From Hymenobacter daecheongensis DSM 21074 (GTDB lineage: Bacteria > Bacteroidota > Bacteroidia > Cytophagales > Hymenobacteraceae): a DNA stretch of 64,000 nucleotides. Position numbers and translations under genes: made by a program. Where the stretch lies: contig NZ_FQYN01000012.1 in the NCBI RefSeq assembly GCF_900141805.1, forward strand, positions 1-64,000, written 5' to 3'. The notes beneath the pieces were generated by a model. It was given only the letters and a program-made list of their open reading frames with translations, searched no databases and was not told the origin of the DNA. Below, in pieces: positions 16,769 to 26,012 of the stretch (within the stretch, counting starts at the first letter, position 1; each line of letters opens with the position of its first letter).

Positions 16769-19700
16769 ATGACCATCAACCGCTTACTCCTGCTGCTGTT
16801 AGGCTTTACGCTTTTCACTAACAGCCCCCTGGCCACTGCCCAAGGCGTGACCACCGCCGCCATGAAAGGCCTCATTACGGATGCCAAAGGCCAACCGCTG
16901 CCGGGCGCTACCGTGCTGGCGACTCACCTGCCCACCGGCACCACCTACGGCACCGCCACCCGCGACAACGGCCAGTATGACCTGCTGAACATGCGCATTG
17001 GCGGCCCCTACGAGCTGAAAGTGTCGTTTGTCGGCTCCCAGACCTACACCGAGTCGGGGATTCAGTTGGCGCTGGGCAAGACGTTTGAGAGCCGCATTGC
17101 GCTCAGCGACGGCGCGCAGGCCCTGAGCGAAGTGGTGGTGAAAGGCAACCGCGACGGCCAGATCAACAAGGACCGCACGGGCGCTTCTACCAACGTGAGC
17201 AGCACCGCCATTCGCACGCTGCCCACCATCAGCCGCTCGCAGGAGGACTTCACGCGCCTCACGCCGCAGAGCAATGGCCTGAGCTTCGGCGGCCGCAACA
17301 CGCTGTATAACAACTTCTCCCTCGACGGCTCCATCTTCAACAACTCCTTCGGGCTGGATGCGCCCACGCCCGGCGGCCAGACCAACTCGCAGCCGGTGAG
17401 CCTCGATGCCATTGAGCAGCTGGAAGTGAGCCTGGCTCCGTTTGATGTGCGCCAGGGCGGCTTTACGGGGGCCGGCGTGAATGCCGTGACCAAGAGCGGC
17501 ACCAACGCCATTAAGGGCACTGTGTACTCGTATCTGCGCAATGAAAACCTGATCGGGGAGAAGGTGGGCGATGTGAAAATCAAGAACCCTGACCTGAAGT
17601 TCAACCAGAGCGGCTTCGCGCTGGGTGGCCCCATTATCAAAAACAAGCTGTTCTTCTTCACGAATGCCGAAATCACGCGCCGCGACGATCCGGGCGTGAC
17701 CTTCCGGCCCGCCCGCGACGCCGCCGAGGCCCAGCGCGCCGTCGACGGCCAGGCCGACGGCGTGAGCCGGGTATTAGAAAGTGACCTGATTGCCATCCGT
17801 GAGGGCCTGCGCCGCGAATACGGCTACGACCCCGGTGATTACCAGGGCTTCAAGTACCGCACTTCCAGCGACAAGTTCCTGGCGAAGTTCGACTGGAACA
17901 TCAACCCCAAAAACACCTTCTCGCTGCGCTACAACTACCTGCGGAGCTTCCGTGAGCAGGGTCCGCACCCGGTGGCCATTTCGCCCAACAACTCGACGCG
18001 GGTGCAGGGCGTGAGCGTGCTGCAATACGCCAACTCGGGCTACACCATCAACAACAACCTGAACTCGGTGGTGGGCGAGCTGAACTCGCGCTTCGGCGAG
18101 AAACTCAGCAACAAGGCGCAGCTCAGCTTCTCGGCCTTCCGCGACTTCCGCGAGCTGCCCGATGCCCCGCTCTTCCCCCAGATCGACATCACCCGCGGCG
18201 GCACCACCTACGTCAGCTTCGGCACGGAGCAGTTTTCGGCCGAAAATACGCTGGATCAGAACATCACCCAGTTCACCGACAACCTGAGCTACTTTGCCGG
18301 GGCGCACGTGCTGACGGCGGGCCTGACCTACGAGCGGTTTGCGTTCGTGAATGCTTTCAACCTGCAACGCCACGGCTACCCCTACTTCGGCGGCATCACC
18401 CCGGAGCTGTTCTTGCGCACGCTGACCCCGGGCGACCCACTTTACAAGCGCAATGCATTCCCCAATAGGCTTGGTGTTAACGTGCCGCTGGACCTAAATG
18501 AACTGGCCCAGGCTGGGGGGCGGCGTCCGGTTAAATCGGTGGACGTGAACGTGGCGCAGCTGGGCCTGTACCTTCAGGACGAATGGACCGTTAACCCGGC
18601 CTTCAAGCTGACGCTGGGTGTGCGGGCTGATATGCCAATCTACGACACCGAGGTAGAGCAGAACCAGCAGATTGCGGATGCTTCCTTCCTCGACTCAGAA
18701 GGTAAGCCGGCTAAAGTTGATCTGACGCGCTTCCCGAAGGCTACCCCGCTCTGGTCGCCGCGTCTGGGCTTCAACTACTCCGCTGGCAGCAGCGACTACA
18801 CCACCCAGGTGCGCGGCGGAACCGGTATTTTCACCGGCCGCATTCCGTTCGTCTGGATCAGCAACCAGGCTTCCAATAGCAAGTTTGACAATGAGTACAC
18901 GTTCCAGATCAACGGCACGGCCCGCGACTTCAAGTTTCCGCAGGTTTGGCGCTCCAATCTGGCCATCGACCAGCAACTGCCTGGCGGTATCGTTGCTACG
19001 GTCGAGGGCATCTATTCCAAAGATATCAACGCCGCTATTCATCGCAACTACAACCTGGTGACGCCGACAGCCCGTGCGGCCGGCGCCGACAACCGCCTGA
19101 TTTACCCAGCCGCTGGCCCGCGCATCACTCCCGGCTTCACCGGTCCCGAAGGCGGCTTCAGCTTCCTGGATGCGGGCGTAATCGTGCTCGAAAACACCAA
19201 GAAAGGCTACCAATACTCGCTCACAGGGCAGCTGAAGAAGGACTTTGCCAACGGCCTCTACCTGACCACGGCCTACACCTACTCGCAGGCTAAAGACGTA
19301 ACGTCGAACCCCGGCGAAATTGCCGGCGACGCCTTCCAGCGCAATCCGGTGGTCGGCAACGCTAATCAGCCCCAGCTGGCCTACAGCGACTTTGGTTTGC
19401 AGCACCGCATCATCGGGGCGGCCGGCAAGCGCTTCAGCTACGCCGATGACAAGCTGGCCACTACGCTGAGCTTCTTCTTCGAGGCCGCCCAGGGCAACCG
19501 CTTCACCTACACTTACGCCGGCGACATGAACCGCGACGGAGTGCCCGGCAACGACCTGATCTTCGTGCCCGCCTCGCAGGACCAGATCCGGCTGGTGGAT
19601 ATCACCCGAGTGGACAACGGCGGCAATACGGTGCTGGTGGCCACGGCCGCCCAGCAGTGGCAGCAACTGAACGCCTATATCGCGCAGGACAAATACCTCA

Positions 19701-20041
19701 GCACCCGTCGCGGCCAGTATGCCGAGCGCAACGGCAACCTGAGCCCGTGGTATACCCAGCTCGATGCCAAGCTGCTCCAGGACTTCTCCTTGACGGCCAA
19801 CGAGAAAAAGCACACGTTCCAGCTGAGCTTCGACATCCAGAACCTGGGCAACCTGATCAGCTCTGACTGGGGTGTGCGGAAGGCCTTCGCCAACAACCGC
19901 CCGATTACGTTTGCGGGCTACCAGGGCACTACCGACATCCCGACCTACCAATTCCGCGGCGGCAACCAGACTTTCGTGAACAACACCGACCTGAACAGCC
20001 GCTGGCGCGCCCAGCTGGGTCTGCGCTACATTCTCGACTAG
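16769..20041 (+). CDS. TonB-dependent outer-membrane receptor, Oar-like, with N-terminal carboxypeptidase-like domain
   Basis: 1090 residues from ATG 16769, which gives a clean signal peptide (MTINRLLLLLLGFTLF ending LATAQ). An in-frame ATG at 16703 would add 22 residues. Domains: CarboxypepD_reg-like beta-sandwich (about 30-115, GLITDAKGQPLPGATVLA); TonB plug (about 125-260) with SRSQEDFTRLTPQSNGLSFG and IEQLEVSLAPFDVRQGGFTG, the pattern of Oar-type receptors; then a long beta-barrel with many aromatic strands ending LGLRYILD. It should take up or help export a large substrate across the outer membrane with TonB-ExbBD energy. It is not followed by a SusD partner, so a SusC role is unlikely. 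Followed by a strong terminator. Confidence 0.92.
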   Translation: MTINRLLLLLLGFTLFTNSPLATAQGVTTAAMKGLITDAKGQPLPGATVLATHLPTGTTYGTATRDNGQYDLLNMRIGGPYELKVSFVGSQTYTESGIQLALGKTFESRIALSDGAQALSEVVVKGNRDGQINKDRTGASTNVSSTAIRTLPTISRSQEDFTRLTPQSNGLSFGGRNTLYNNFSLDGSIFNNSFGLDAPTPGGQTNSQPVSLDAIEQLEVSLAPFDVRQGGFTGAGVNAVTKSGTNAIKGTVYSYLRNENLIGEKVGDVKIKNPDLKFNQSGFALGGPIIKNKLFFFTNAEITRRDDPGVTFRPARDAAEAQRAVDGQADGVSRVLESDLIAIREGLRREYGYDPGDYQGFKYRTSSDKFLAKFDWNINPKNTFSLRYNYLRSFREQGPHPVAISPNNSTRVQGVSVLQYANSGYTINNNLNSVVGELNSRFGEKLSNKAQLSFSAFRDFRELPDAPLFPQIDITRGGTTYVSFGTEQFSAENTLDQNITQFTDNLSYFAGAHVLTAGLTYERFAFVNAFNLQRHGYPYFGGITPELFLRTLTPGDPLYKRNAFPNRLGVNVPLDLNELAQAGGRRPVKSVDVNVAQLGLYLQDEWTVNPAFKLTLGVRADMPIYDTEVEQNQQIADASFLDSEGKPAKVDLTRFPKATPLWSPRLGFNYSAGSSDYTTQVRGGTGIFTGRIPFVWISNQASNSKFDNEYTFQINGTARDFKFPQVWRSNLAIDQQLPGGIVATVEGIYSKDINAAIHRNYNLVTPTARAAGADNRLIYPAAGPRITPGFTGPEGGFSFLDAGVIVLENTKKGYQYSLTGQLKKDFANGLYLTTAYTYSQAKDVTSNPGEIAGDAFQRNPVVGNANQPQLAYSDFGLQHRIIGAAGKRFSYADDKLATTLSFFFEAAQGNRFTYTYAGDMNRDGVPGNDLIFVPASQDQIRLVDITRVDNGGNTVLVATAAQQWQQLNAYIAQDKYLSTRRGQYAERNGNLSPWYTQLDAKLLQDFSLTANEKKHTFQLSFDIQNLGNLISSDWGVRKAFANNRPITFAGYQGTTDIPTYQFRGGNQTFVNNTDLNSRWRAQLGLRYILD

Positions 20042-20083
20042 CGCTAGCGCCACCCCGGGCCGCTGCGGCGGCTCGTAGCATGG

Positions 20084-20121
20084 AAAAGCCCGGAGCACAT
20101 TCGCTGCTCCGGGCTTTTTTT
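20084..20121 (+). terminator. Rho-independent terminator after the TonB receptor
   Basis: AAAAGCCCGGAGCA (20084-20097) pairs with TGCTCCGGGCTTTT (20105-20118) and continues into a T-tract. Confidence 0.88.
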
Positions 20122-20147
20122 GTGGATTTGGGTTTGGCCCGTAAGCC

Positions 20148-20249
20148 TCAGAGGAGCAGCACCAGGGCGCTGCCGGGGGGCGGGCCCAGCGTGGCCGGAC
20201 CCAGCGCAGCAGTGAGCCGGCGCAGCCAGCGTTTGAGCAGAGTTTTCAT
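20148..20249 (-). CDS. Possible small basic peptide
   Basis: A 33-codon minus-strand frame, ATG at 20249, starting MKTLLKRWLRRLTAAL and ending ALVLLL. The basic amphipathic start and hydrophobic end could be a membrane-associated peptide. Nothing else supports it beyond the MKT-type start shared with small genes in this window (31388). It may be noise. The rest of the 20042-20497 gap holds a terminator and a TATCTTCT box (20383-20390). Confidence 0.25.
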   Translation of the reverse strand: MKTLLKRWLRRLTAALGPATLGPPPGSALVLLL

Positions 20250-20497
20250 AGGCAGGTTAAAATTCGGGAGCTGGTTTGCGGCGCAAAGGTCCGGCCGGAA
20301 GATTATGCCGACGTTGCGGCAGGGTCACGGTTAGATTAAGCCCGCTCAGGCGCGGGCAGTAGCCATTGGCCGGATCTTTTGCTATCTTCTGCCCAACAAT
20401 GCCGGCGGGCTTTTCGCCGGCGGCTGCCCTGGCCGCGGCCGCCCCGGAGCCCAGCAGTCTTCGCCGGCCAGCTCATGGCTACTAACCCAGCTGTACC

Positions 20498-21256
20498 ATG
20501 TCCGCCAACGCTCTGCTTGCCGAAACCGGCGCTCTGACCCGGTTTACCGCCCGGTTTTTTCGCGAGGGGTTTCGGCCGCGCTACGAGGTACCCGAGCTGC
20601 TGTATCAGTGCTACGTCATCGGCTATCAGTCCTTGCCGATGGTGGGCATCACCGGGTTCATCATGGGCATGGTGCTCACGCTGCAGAGCCGGCCCACCAT
20701 GGCCCAGTTCGGGGCCGAATCCTGGATTCCGACCATGGTGGGCCTCACTATTATTCGCGAAATGGGCCCCATCATTACGGCCCTGATCTTCGCCGGCAAA
20801 ATCGGCTCCAGCATCGGGGCCGAGCTGGGCTCGATGCGCGTGACCGAGCAGATTGACGCCATGGAAGTATCGGGTACCAATCCGTTTAAGTACCTGGTGG
20901 TCACGCGGGTGCTGGCCACCACGCTCATGCTGCCGGTGCTCACCATTCTGGCCGATGCCATTGGACTGTATGCGTCCTATGTGGGCATCAACATGAAGGG
21001 CGTGACCACGCTGGCGCTATTTGTGAACAACATTTTTGCGGGCCTCACCTTCGGCGACGTGCTGCCGGCGGTCATCAAAACCTTCTTCTTCGGCTTCGCC
21101 ATCGGCCTGATCGGCTGCTACAAAGGGTATTATTCCGATAAGGGCACCGAGGGCGTGGGGCAGGCCGCCAACTCCGCCGTGGTGGTGTCGTCGCTGGTGG
21201 TGTTCATCATCGATCTGGTGGCCGTGCAGCTTACCGGCCTGCTGGGCCTTAACTAA
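20498..21256 (+). CDS. mlaE: MlaE-family ABC transporter permease
   Basis: 252 residues, the membrane subunit of an Mla-type phospholipid/MCE transporter in the inner membrane. Family signatures are clear: GITGFIMGMVLTLQSRP, TIIREMGPIITALIFAGKIG, GSSIGAELGSMRVTEQIDAM and FFGFAIGLIGCYKGYYSDKG. It has about five to six helices and the normal family length. It is first in an apparent operon with the ATPase (9-bp gap) and the MCE protein downstream. MlaFED-type complexes move lipids between inner and outer membranes, maintaining outer-membrane asymmetry; direction is not settled. A TATCTTCT box at 20383 is a possible promoter. Confidence 0.93.
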   Translation: MSANALLAETGALTRFTARFFREGFRPRYEVPELLYQCYVIGYQSLPMVGITGFIMGMVLTLQSRPTMAQFGAESWIPTMVGLTIIREMGPIITALIFAGKIGSSIGAELGSMRVTEQIDAMEVSGTNPFKYLVVTRVLATTLMLPVLTILADAIGLYASYVGINMKGVTTLALFVNNIFAGLTFGDVLPAVIKTFFFGFAIGLIGCYKGYYSDKGTEGVGQAANSAVVVSSLVVFIIDLVAVQLTGLLGLN

Positions 21257-21265
21257 CCGCGCCGT

Positions 21266-22042
21266 ATGCTCGCCCCCGAACCCCAGGCCCAACCCACCGC
21301 CACGCCGCCCGCCGCCGAAGCCGTGCTCACGGTGGAGCATTTGTATAAGTCGTTCGGCGACAACCACGTACTGCAGGACTTTTCGCTCACGCTGCACCGG
21401 GGCGAAAACGTGGTAGTGCTGGGCAAGTCGGGCTCCGGCAAATCAGTGCTCATCAAGTGCATCATCGGGCTGCTGCGGGCCGAGGCGGGCCGCATTGTGG
21501 TGCTAGGGCAGGATGTAGCCACCCTCGACCACGAGGCCATGGACCGCCTGCGGGCCAAAGTGGGCTTCCTGTTCCAGAGCAACGCCCTCTACGACTCGAT
21601 GACGGTGCGCGAAAACCTGCTGTTCCCCTTGCGCCGGCACTGGCTCGACCACCCCCGCGCCCAGGAAGGCGAGCTGGTGATGCAGGCCCTGGAAGACGTG
21701 AGTTTGGCTCACACCGCCGACATGATGCCGGCCGAGCTGTCGGGCGGCATGCGCAAGCGCATTGCCCTGGCCCGCACGCTCATTCTGCGCCCCGACATCA
21801 TTCTCTACGACGAGCCCACCACCGGCCTCGACCCGGTGACGGCCCGCGAAATCGACCACCTCATTCGGGAAGTGCAGCACAAATACGGCACCACGGCCCT
21901 CATCATCTCCCACGACATGAGCTGCGTGCGCCTCACCGCCGACCGCGTGGCCCTGCTGGTAGAAGGCCGCTGCTACGCCGAAGGCCCCTACGACGAGCTA
22001 AGCCACCGCGACGACCCGAAAATCCGGGAGTTTTTTGCCTAA
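21266..22042 (+). CDS. mlaF: MlaF-family ABC transporter ATP-binding protein
   Basis: 258 residues, the cytoplasmic ATPase partner of the permease at 20498. Walker A GKSGSGKS (53-60), signature ELSGGM (157-162), Walker B IILYDE (178-183) with the catalytic E183, TTGLDP, and the H-loop histidine at 216 (ISHDMS) are all intact. The N-terminal 18 residues are Pro/Ala-rich and probably disordered. It starts 9 bp after mlaE and is followed 99 bp later by the MCE protein. ATP hydrolysis should power lipid transfer. Confidence 0.93.
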   Translation: MLAPEPQAQPTATPPAAEAVLTVEHLYKSFGDNHVLQDFSLTLHRGENVVVLGKSGSGKSVLIKCIIGLLRAEAGRIVVLGQDVATLDHEAMDRLRAKVGFLFQSNALYDSMTVRENLLFPLRRHWLDHPRAQEGELVMQALEDVSLAHTADMMPAELSGGMRKRIALARTLILRPDIILYDEPTTGLDPVTAREIDHLIREVQHKYGTTALIISHDMSCVRLTADRVALLVEGRCYAEGPYDELSHRDDPKIREFFA

Positions 22043-22141
22043 GTGCCTAAGGAAGAACTTGTGTTTGGAATGAATAAAGAACGTCGTGTTGAGCCAAGTC
22101 GAAGCATGACCGATTCTTGTACGTCTTAACCCTACCTCGCC

Positions 22142-23149
22142 ATGTCGCAGCGCACCGCCAGTAATCATGTTCGCCTGGGCCTGTTTGTGCTGGTCGGGCT
22201 GGGAATTCTGCTCGTCACGCTGTTTTTGCTGGGGCGGCAGCAGAATCTGTTCAGCCGCAGCTTTCTGGTGCAGGCCGATTTTCGCAACGTCTCGGGCCTG
22301 CTCACCGGCAACAACGTGCGGCTGGGCGGCATTCCGGTGGGCACGGTGCGCAAAATCCAGATCTTGAACGATACCACCGTGCGCGTGGTGATGAACCTGA
22401 ACCGCGACGCGCAGCCTTTCGTGCGCAAAAACGCCGTGGCCGCCATCGGCACCGATGGGCTGGTGGGCAACACCATTATCAACCTGAGCGCCCGCCCTGG
22501 CCCGGCCCCGGCCGTGCAGCCCGGCGACGTGCTGCGCACCAAAAGCCCGGTGGGCATTGATGATATTCTGAGCACGCTCGCTGTTTCCAACAAAAACCTG
22601 GTGCGCATCACCCGAAACATGACCAGCATCACCGAGAAGCTGAACACCAGCCCCGCACTCTGGGGGCTGCTCAGCGATGAGGAGCTGGCCGCCAATCTGC
22701 GGCAGAGCGTGCGCAACACGGCCGCCGCCACGGCCCTGGCGCAGGGCACCGGCGAGCATCTGCACGCCGCTGCGCACGATGTAAAAGTGCTTACCCGCGG
22801 TGCCCGGCAGGGCCGTGGCCCCCTCGGCTACCTGTTCACCGATACGGCCTTCGCCGGCCAGCTCGGGCACGCCGCCCGGCAGCTGGCCGGCACCTCCGAC
22901 ACGATGGCCACCATGCTCAACGGCCTGAAAACCCAGGTCCGGACCGGTGAAGGCCCCATGAGCACGCTGCTCACCGATACCACTTTCAGCCGTCAGATGC
23001 GCCAGAGCATGGGCCATGTCGCGCAGGGCACGCAGGACTTCAGTCAGACCATGCAGGCCCTGCAGCACAACTTTCTGTTTCGGGGCTACTTCCGGCGGCA
23101 GCAGAAGCGCCAGGCCCGCGCCGCCGCCCAGCCCGAGGCAAACAAATAG
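22142..23149 (+). CDS. mlaD: MCE/MlaD-family lipid-transport protein
   Basis: 335 residues. One N-terminal membrane helix (about 11-31, LGLFVLVGLGILLVTLFLL) is followed by an MCE domain (about 38-112) with FRNVSGLLTGNNVRLGGIPV and GTDGLVGNTIINL. The long helical tail (about 130-320, Gln/Ala-rich) probably extends into the periplasm. It should form a hexameric lipid-binding ring on the MlaE-MlaF complex. It is larger than E. coli MlaD because of the tail, as in many Bacteroidota. No MlaB, MlaC or MlaA gene is adjacent. The 99-bp gap before it holds a GTCGAAGCATGAC repeat module. Confidence 0.9.
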   Translation: MSQRTASNHVRLGLFVLVGLGILLVTLFLLGRQQNLFSRSFLVQADFRNVSGLLTGNNVRLGGIPVGTVRKIQILNDTTVRVVMNLNRDAQPFVRKNAVAAIGTDGLVGNTIINLSARPGPAPAVQPGDVLRTKSPVGIDDILSTLAVSNKNLVRITRNMTSITEKLNTSPALWGLLSDEELAANLRQSVRNTAAATALAQGTGEHLHAAAHDVKVLTRGARQGRGPLGYLFTDTAFAGQLGHAARQLAGTSDTMATMLNGLKTQVRTGEGPMSTLLTDTTFSRQMRQSMGHVAQGTQDFSQTMQALQHNFLFRGYFRRQQKRQARAAAQPEANK

Positions 23150-23203
23150 CGCCGGCAGCAATCCCGCTGGGGCTTATTGCCGGTTGTCCGCAGCTTAGGT
23201 TAA

Positions 23204-24082
23204 TTACGCGTCGGTGGCGGGCACTACCAGCACGGGCACCGGGCTGTTGCGCAACAGCCGGCTCGTTACGCTACGGTGAAAAAGCTGGCCCAGCACACTG
23301 CGTCGCCGGGCCGGCAGCACCAGCCAGTCGGCCTGGGTGGTGGTCAGGGCTTGCAGCAGGCCGTCTTCGGGATGCGTGCCGTAGAAGCCCGCCACCGTGG
23401 GCGACGGCAGTCGGTCGGGCAGCAGGCGGCTGGTGCGCACATGGTGCAGGGCCGCAGCACAGGCCATATCATCCTGCATGGGTGAGGCCGTGACGACCGT
23501 GGCGGGCAGCGCCGGCAGCTGGTGCAGCAACTGCTGCGCAGCTCCGGCTCCGGCAGGCAGCCCGAAAGGCTCTTCATCGGCGGCAATGGCCAGCTGCCGC
23601 GGCAGGGTGGGGCCGGCGTAGGTTTCGGGCACCAGCAGGAGCGGCAGCCGGGCATTGCGCAACACTTCCAGTACCGCCGCGCTTATATCAGTGTCGGTCT
23701 GCGCATTGGCCGGGCGGCCCACCACAAACACGGCCGGCCCGTAGCGTCGGGCCAGTGCCTCCACGCCATCGGGCAGCAGATCGGTGACCAGCTCCATGCT
23801 GGCCGGCACGGGCAGGCCGGCGGTCAGCGTTTGCAGTGCCTGGCGCAGCTGTTGTATCACCTGGGGCGGCTCAGCAAGGTGCAGCTCGTCGCCGGCCAGC
23901 AGGGCCAGCTGATTGACGTGCAGCAGCACCAGCCGGCCGCCCAGCGCCCCCGCCAGCGCCGCCCCAAACCGCAGGGCCCGGCGGGCTTCGGGAAAAAAGC
24001 TCGTCAGCACAATAAAGGTCAGCGCGGGTCGCGCCGCGCCGCCTTCCGTGCTGGATGCGGGCTGCTTGGCTGGGGGATTCAT
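23204..24082 (-). CDS. Tandem universal stress protein (UspA family) 1
   Basis: 292 residues, two Usp folds in one chain (about 20-150 and 160-290). The first starts LTFIVLTSFFPEARRALRFG then LVLLHVNQL; the second ends RRRSVLGQLFHRSVTSRLL then SPVPVLVVP. The classical ATP-binding G-2x-G-9x-G(S/T) is not intact; the region reads LFHRSVT instead. It is a cytoplasmic stress protein of unknown partner. It is the last gene of a minus-strand stress island (23.2-31.4 kb) and lies convergent to the mla operon. Confidence 0.88.
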   Translation of the reverse strand: MNPPAKQPASSTEGGAARPALTFIVLTSFFPEARRALRFGAALAGALGGRLVLLHVNQLALLAGDELHLAEPPQVIQQLRQALQTLTAGLPVPASMELVTDLLPDGVEALARRYGPAVFVVGRPANAQTDTDISAAVLEVLRNARLPLLLVPETYAGPTLPRQLAIAADEEPFGLPAGAGAAQQLLHQLPALPATVVTASPMQDDMACAAALHHVRTSRLLPDRLPSPTVAGFYGTHPEDGLLQALTTTQADWLVLPARRRSVLGQLFHRSVTSRLLRNSPVPVLVVPATDA

Positions 24083-24126
24083 GGCGGTAGGGATAAATGC
24101 CCGGATTGGTTTCCAGAATAGGAATA

Positions 24127-24235
24127 TAGCGCGAAAATCGGGGGCGCGGCGCGCAAAGCGGGAATGGGCGCGGGCCCCGGTCGGGCAGAGCGCCTGCTTC
24201 TCACTTCACGGGCCGTACCCCCGATTTTCGCGCTA
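24127..24235. repeat. MITE-like element with perfect 18-bp inverted ends
   Basis: TAGCGCGAAAATCGGGGG (24127-24144) is the exact reverse complement of CCCCCGATTTTCGCGCTA (24218-24235), separated by 73 bp with no coding potential. It lies between two usp genes. There is no T-tract and no evident target-site duplication. Confidence 0.65.
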
Positions 24236-24259
24236 CGGCGGGGCTGCCGGGCAGCGCTA

Positions 24260-25084
24260 TCAGGTGGTGGTAGGCAGAATGAGCACGGGCAAGGGGCTGC
24301 GCCGCATTACCTGCGCCGTGACGCTGCGGTGAAACAGGCCACCCACGAACGTGTGGGGCCGGGCCAGCACCACAATGAGCTGGGCCTGCAGGTCGGCGGC
24401 GGCGTGCAGAATGCCTTCTACCGGAGTTTCTTCGCGCACTTCGTAGAGGCTGTTGCTGTTCAGGGCCCCAAAAAGCTCGGTGCGGCGCACGGCTTCCAAC
24501 CCCACATCGGCGCGGGAAGCGCCGGCACCGGCGGCTACGTGCACTACCGTGGTGGTGGGCTTGAGGGCCGCTAGCAGCTCAGTAAGCGCCAAAGAGGAGC
24601 TGCTGAGCTGAAAAGGCCGGTCGTCGGCGGCTACCACCACGCGGCTGGGCAGTGCCTGATCGGTCCAGCCTTCGGGCACGAGCAGCAGCGGATAGTGCGC
24701 CGCCTGCAGAATGGGCAGCGCCTGGTGCCCGATTAGGCGGTCGAGCATCGTGTCAGGATGCTCGCGGCCCAGCGCCAGCAGCAGCGGATGGTGGTGGCGC
24801 ACCACCTCGGCAACGGCCGTGCCCAGGCCCTCCGCCGACAGCTCGGCCACGGCGGGCACGGCCAGCCGCCGCACGCGGCGCACCAGCTGGCTCATTATCT
24901 GTTTGCGGCTGTCGAGCACGGCGGGGGCGGCCCCGGCGTGCGCCTCATGTTCCAGCAGCGGGTCCTGATACACGTGCAGCAGTACCAAGCGGCCGTTGAG
25001 CTGGCTGACCAGGCGGGCAGTATACGTCAACGCCGTCTCGGCGGCCTCCGACAGATCGGTAAGAATTACAAAAGCTGGTTTCAT
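24260..25084 (-). CDS. Tandem universal stress protein (UspA family) 2
   Basis: 274 residues with two Usp domains. It starts MKPAFVILTDLSEAAETALT then NGRLVLLHVYQDP, and ends PHTFVGGLFHRSVTAQVM then PLPVLILP. Compared with gene 1 the first half has a long insert around a Pro/Ala segment. Same LFHRSVT variant of the nucleotide-binding loop. It sits between the Usp gene at 23204 and hsp20, all on the minus strand with gaps of about 180-195 bp, so each may have its own promoter. Confidence 0.88.
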   Translation of the reverse strand: MKPAFVILTDLSEAAETALTYTARLVSQLNGRLVLLHVYQDPLLEHEAHAGAAPAVLDSRKQIMSQLVRRVRRLAVPAVAELSAEGLGTAVAEVVRHHHPLLLALGREHPDTMLDRLIGHQALPILQAAHYPLLLVPEGWTDQALPSRVVVAADDRPFQLSSSSLALTELLAALKPTTTVVHVAAGAGASRADVGLEAVRRTELFGALNSNSLYEVREETPVEGILHAAADLQAQLIVVLARPHTFVGGLFHRSVTAQVMRRSPLPVLILPTTT

Positions 25085-25277
25085 AGCAAAAGGGGTGTTG
25101 GGGCCAGATTCCGTTCCGTCCGGCTAATGAGAGCGAGGGTGCGGGGTTGCGCCGGTTGGGGCCGCCGCACGGGTCGTTGGGGAGGGGAGCACAGAGCGCG
25201 GCAACGGATTCCGCGCGGGTCGTGTCAGAGATTTGAACCGGGCGGGTGGCACCAGCCGCCCGCCCGGTTGTCGGGAG

Positions 25278-25760
25278 TCAGGCGCTTTTTGGGGCATTGC
25301 CCGAAGCGCCATTGCTGGACCCGCTACGCACCGGAATCTGGTGTTGCGAGGGCTGCTGCTGGCCTTTGGGCACGTGCACGTGCAGCACGCCATTGTCGAA
25401 AGAGGCCTCAATCTTGCCGGGCTCGGCGACAGTGGGCAGTTGGAACGTGCGCGTAAACGATCCGTAGGAGCTTTCCACCACATGATACTGACGCTCGGTG
25501 CGCTCCTTATCAAACTTCCGCTCGCCCGAGATGGTGAGACGGCCCTGGTCGAAGCTGACCTTCACATCATCTTGCTTCAGGCCGGGCAGGGCGGCCTCAA
25601 TGTCGTAGCTCTGGTCGGTTTCGTAGGCATCCACTTTAGGCGAGAAGCTGGTCCACTGCCCGCGCGTGGTTACGGTGTCATTGAAAAAGCGGTCCAGCAT
25701 GGTGCTGAAGCTGCTAGGCATCACGTCAAAGAACGGATCCTGGTATTTCTGGATGGCCAT
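25278..25760 (-). CDS. Hsp20/alpha-crystallin small heat-shock protein
   Basis: 160 residues, a cytoplasmic ATP-independent chaperone that holds unfolding proteins. The alpha-crystallin domain (about 37-132) shows SPKVDAYETDQSYDIEAALP, LTISGERKF and the signature NGVLHVHVPK (123-132). The C-terminal I-x-V anchor (I142-P-V144) needed for oligomers is present, followed by a Ser/Gly tail. Normal length for the family. It lies within the Usp/BON stress island, which supports a role in the same stress response. The leader (25761-25861) contains a GGCAAAG/CTTTGCC hairpin. Confidence 0.93.
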   Translation of the reverse strand: MAIQKYQDPFFDVMPSSFSTMLDRFFNDTVTTRGQWTSFSPKVDAYETDQSYDIEAALPGLKQDDVKVSFDQGRLTISGERKFDKERTERQYHVVESSYGSFTRTFQLPTVAEPGKIEASFDNGVLHVHVPKGQQQPSQHQIPVRSGSSNGASGNAPKSA

Positions 25761-26012
25761 GGCTTTGAAGAGTTAGATGGATGAAAAAGAAAGAAAGCGG
25801 ATCGGATGGGGGCGCCGGAAAGCGGGACGCAGTGAGTGGCAAAGGGCTTAGTGCTTTGCCGGCCCCTGATTGGGAGCGGAGTGGGGCACCGGACGGGTGC
25901 CGGTAGTGCGCGGCCTGCCCGGCGCAGTATCAGGCGGCCCAGGAAACGCGGCCGCGCCGAGCGTGTGTAAAGGAAAAGACGGTACTCTCGCCCCCAGGCT
26001 GCTCGAACGCGC

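Noticed and set aside
18695-20098. 467-codon minus-strand frame opposite the TonB receptor
   Set aside because: Shadow of the receptor reading frame with Val/Gly/His-rich low-complexity product.
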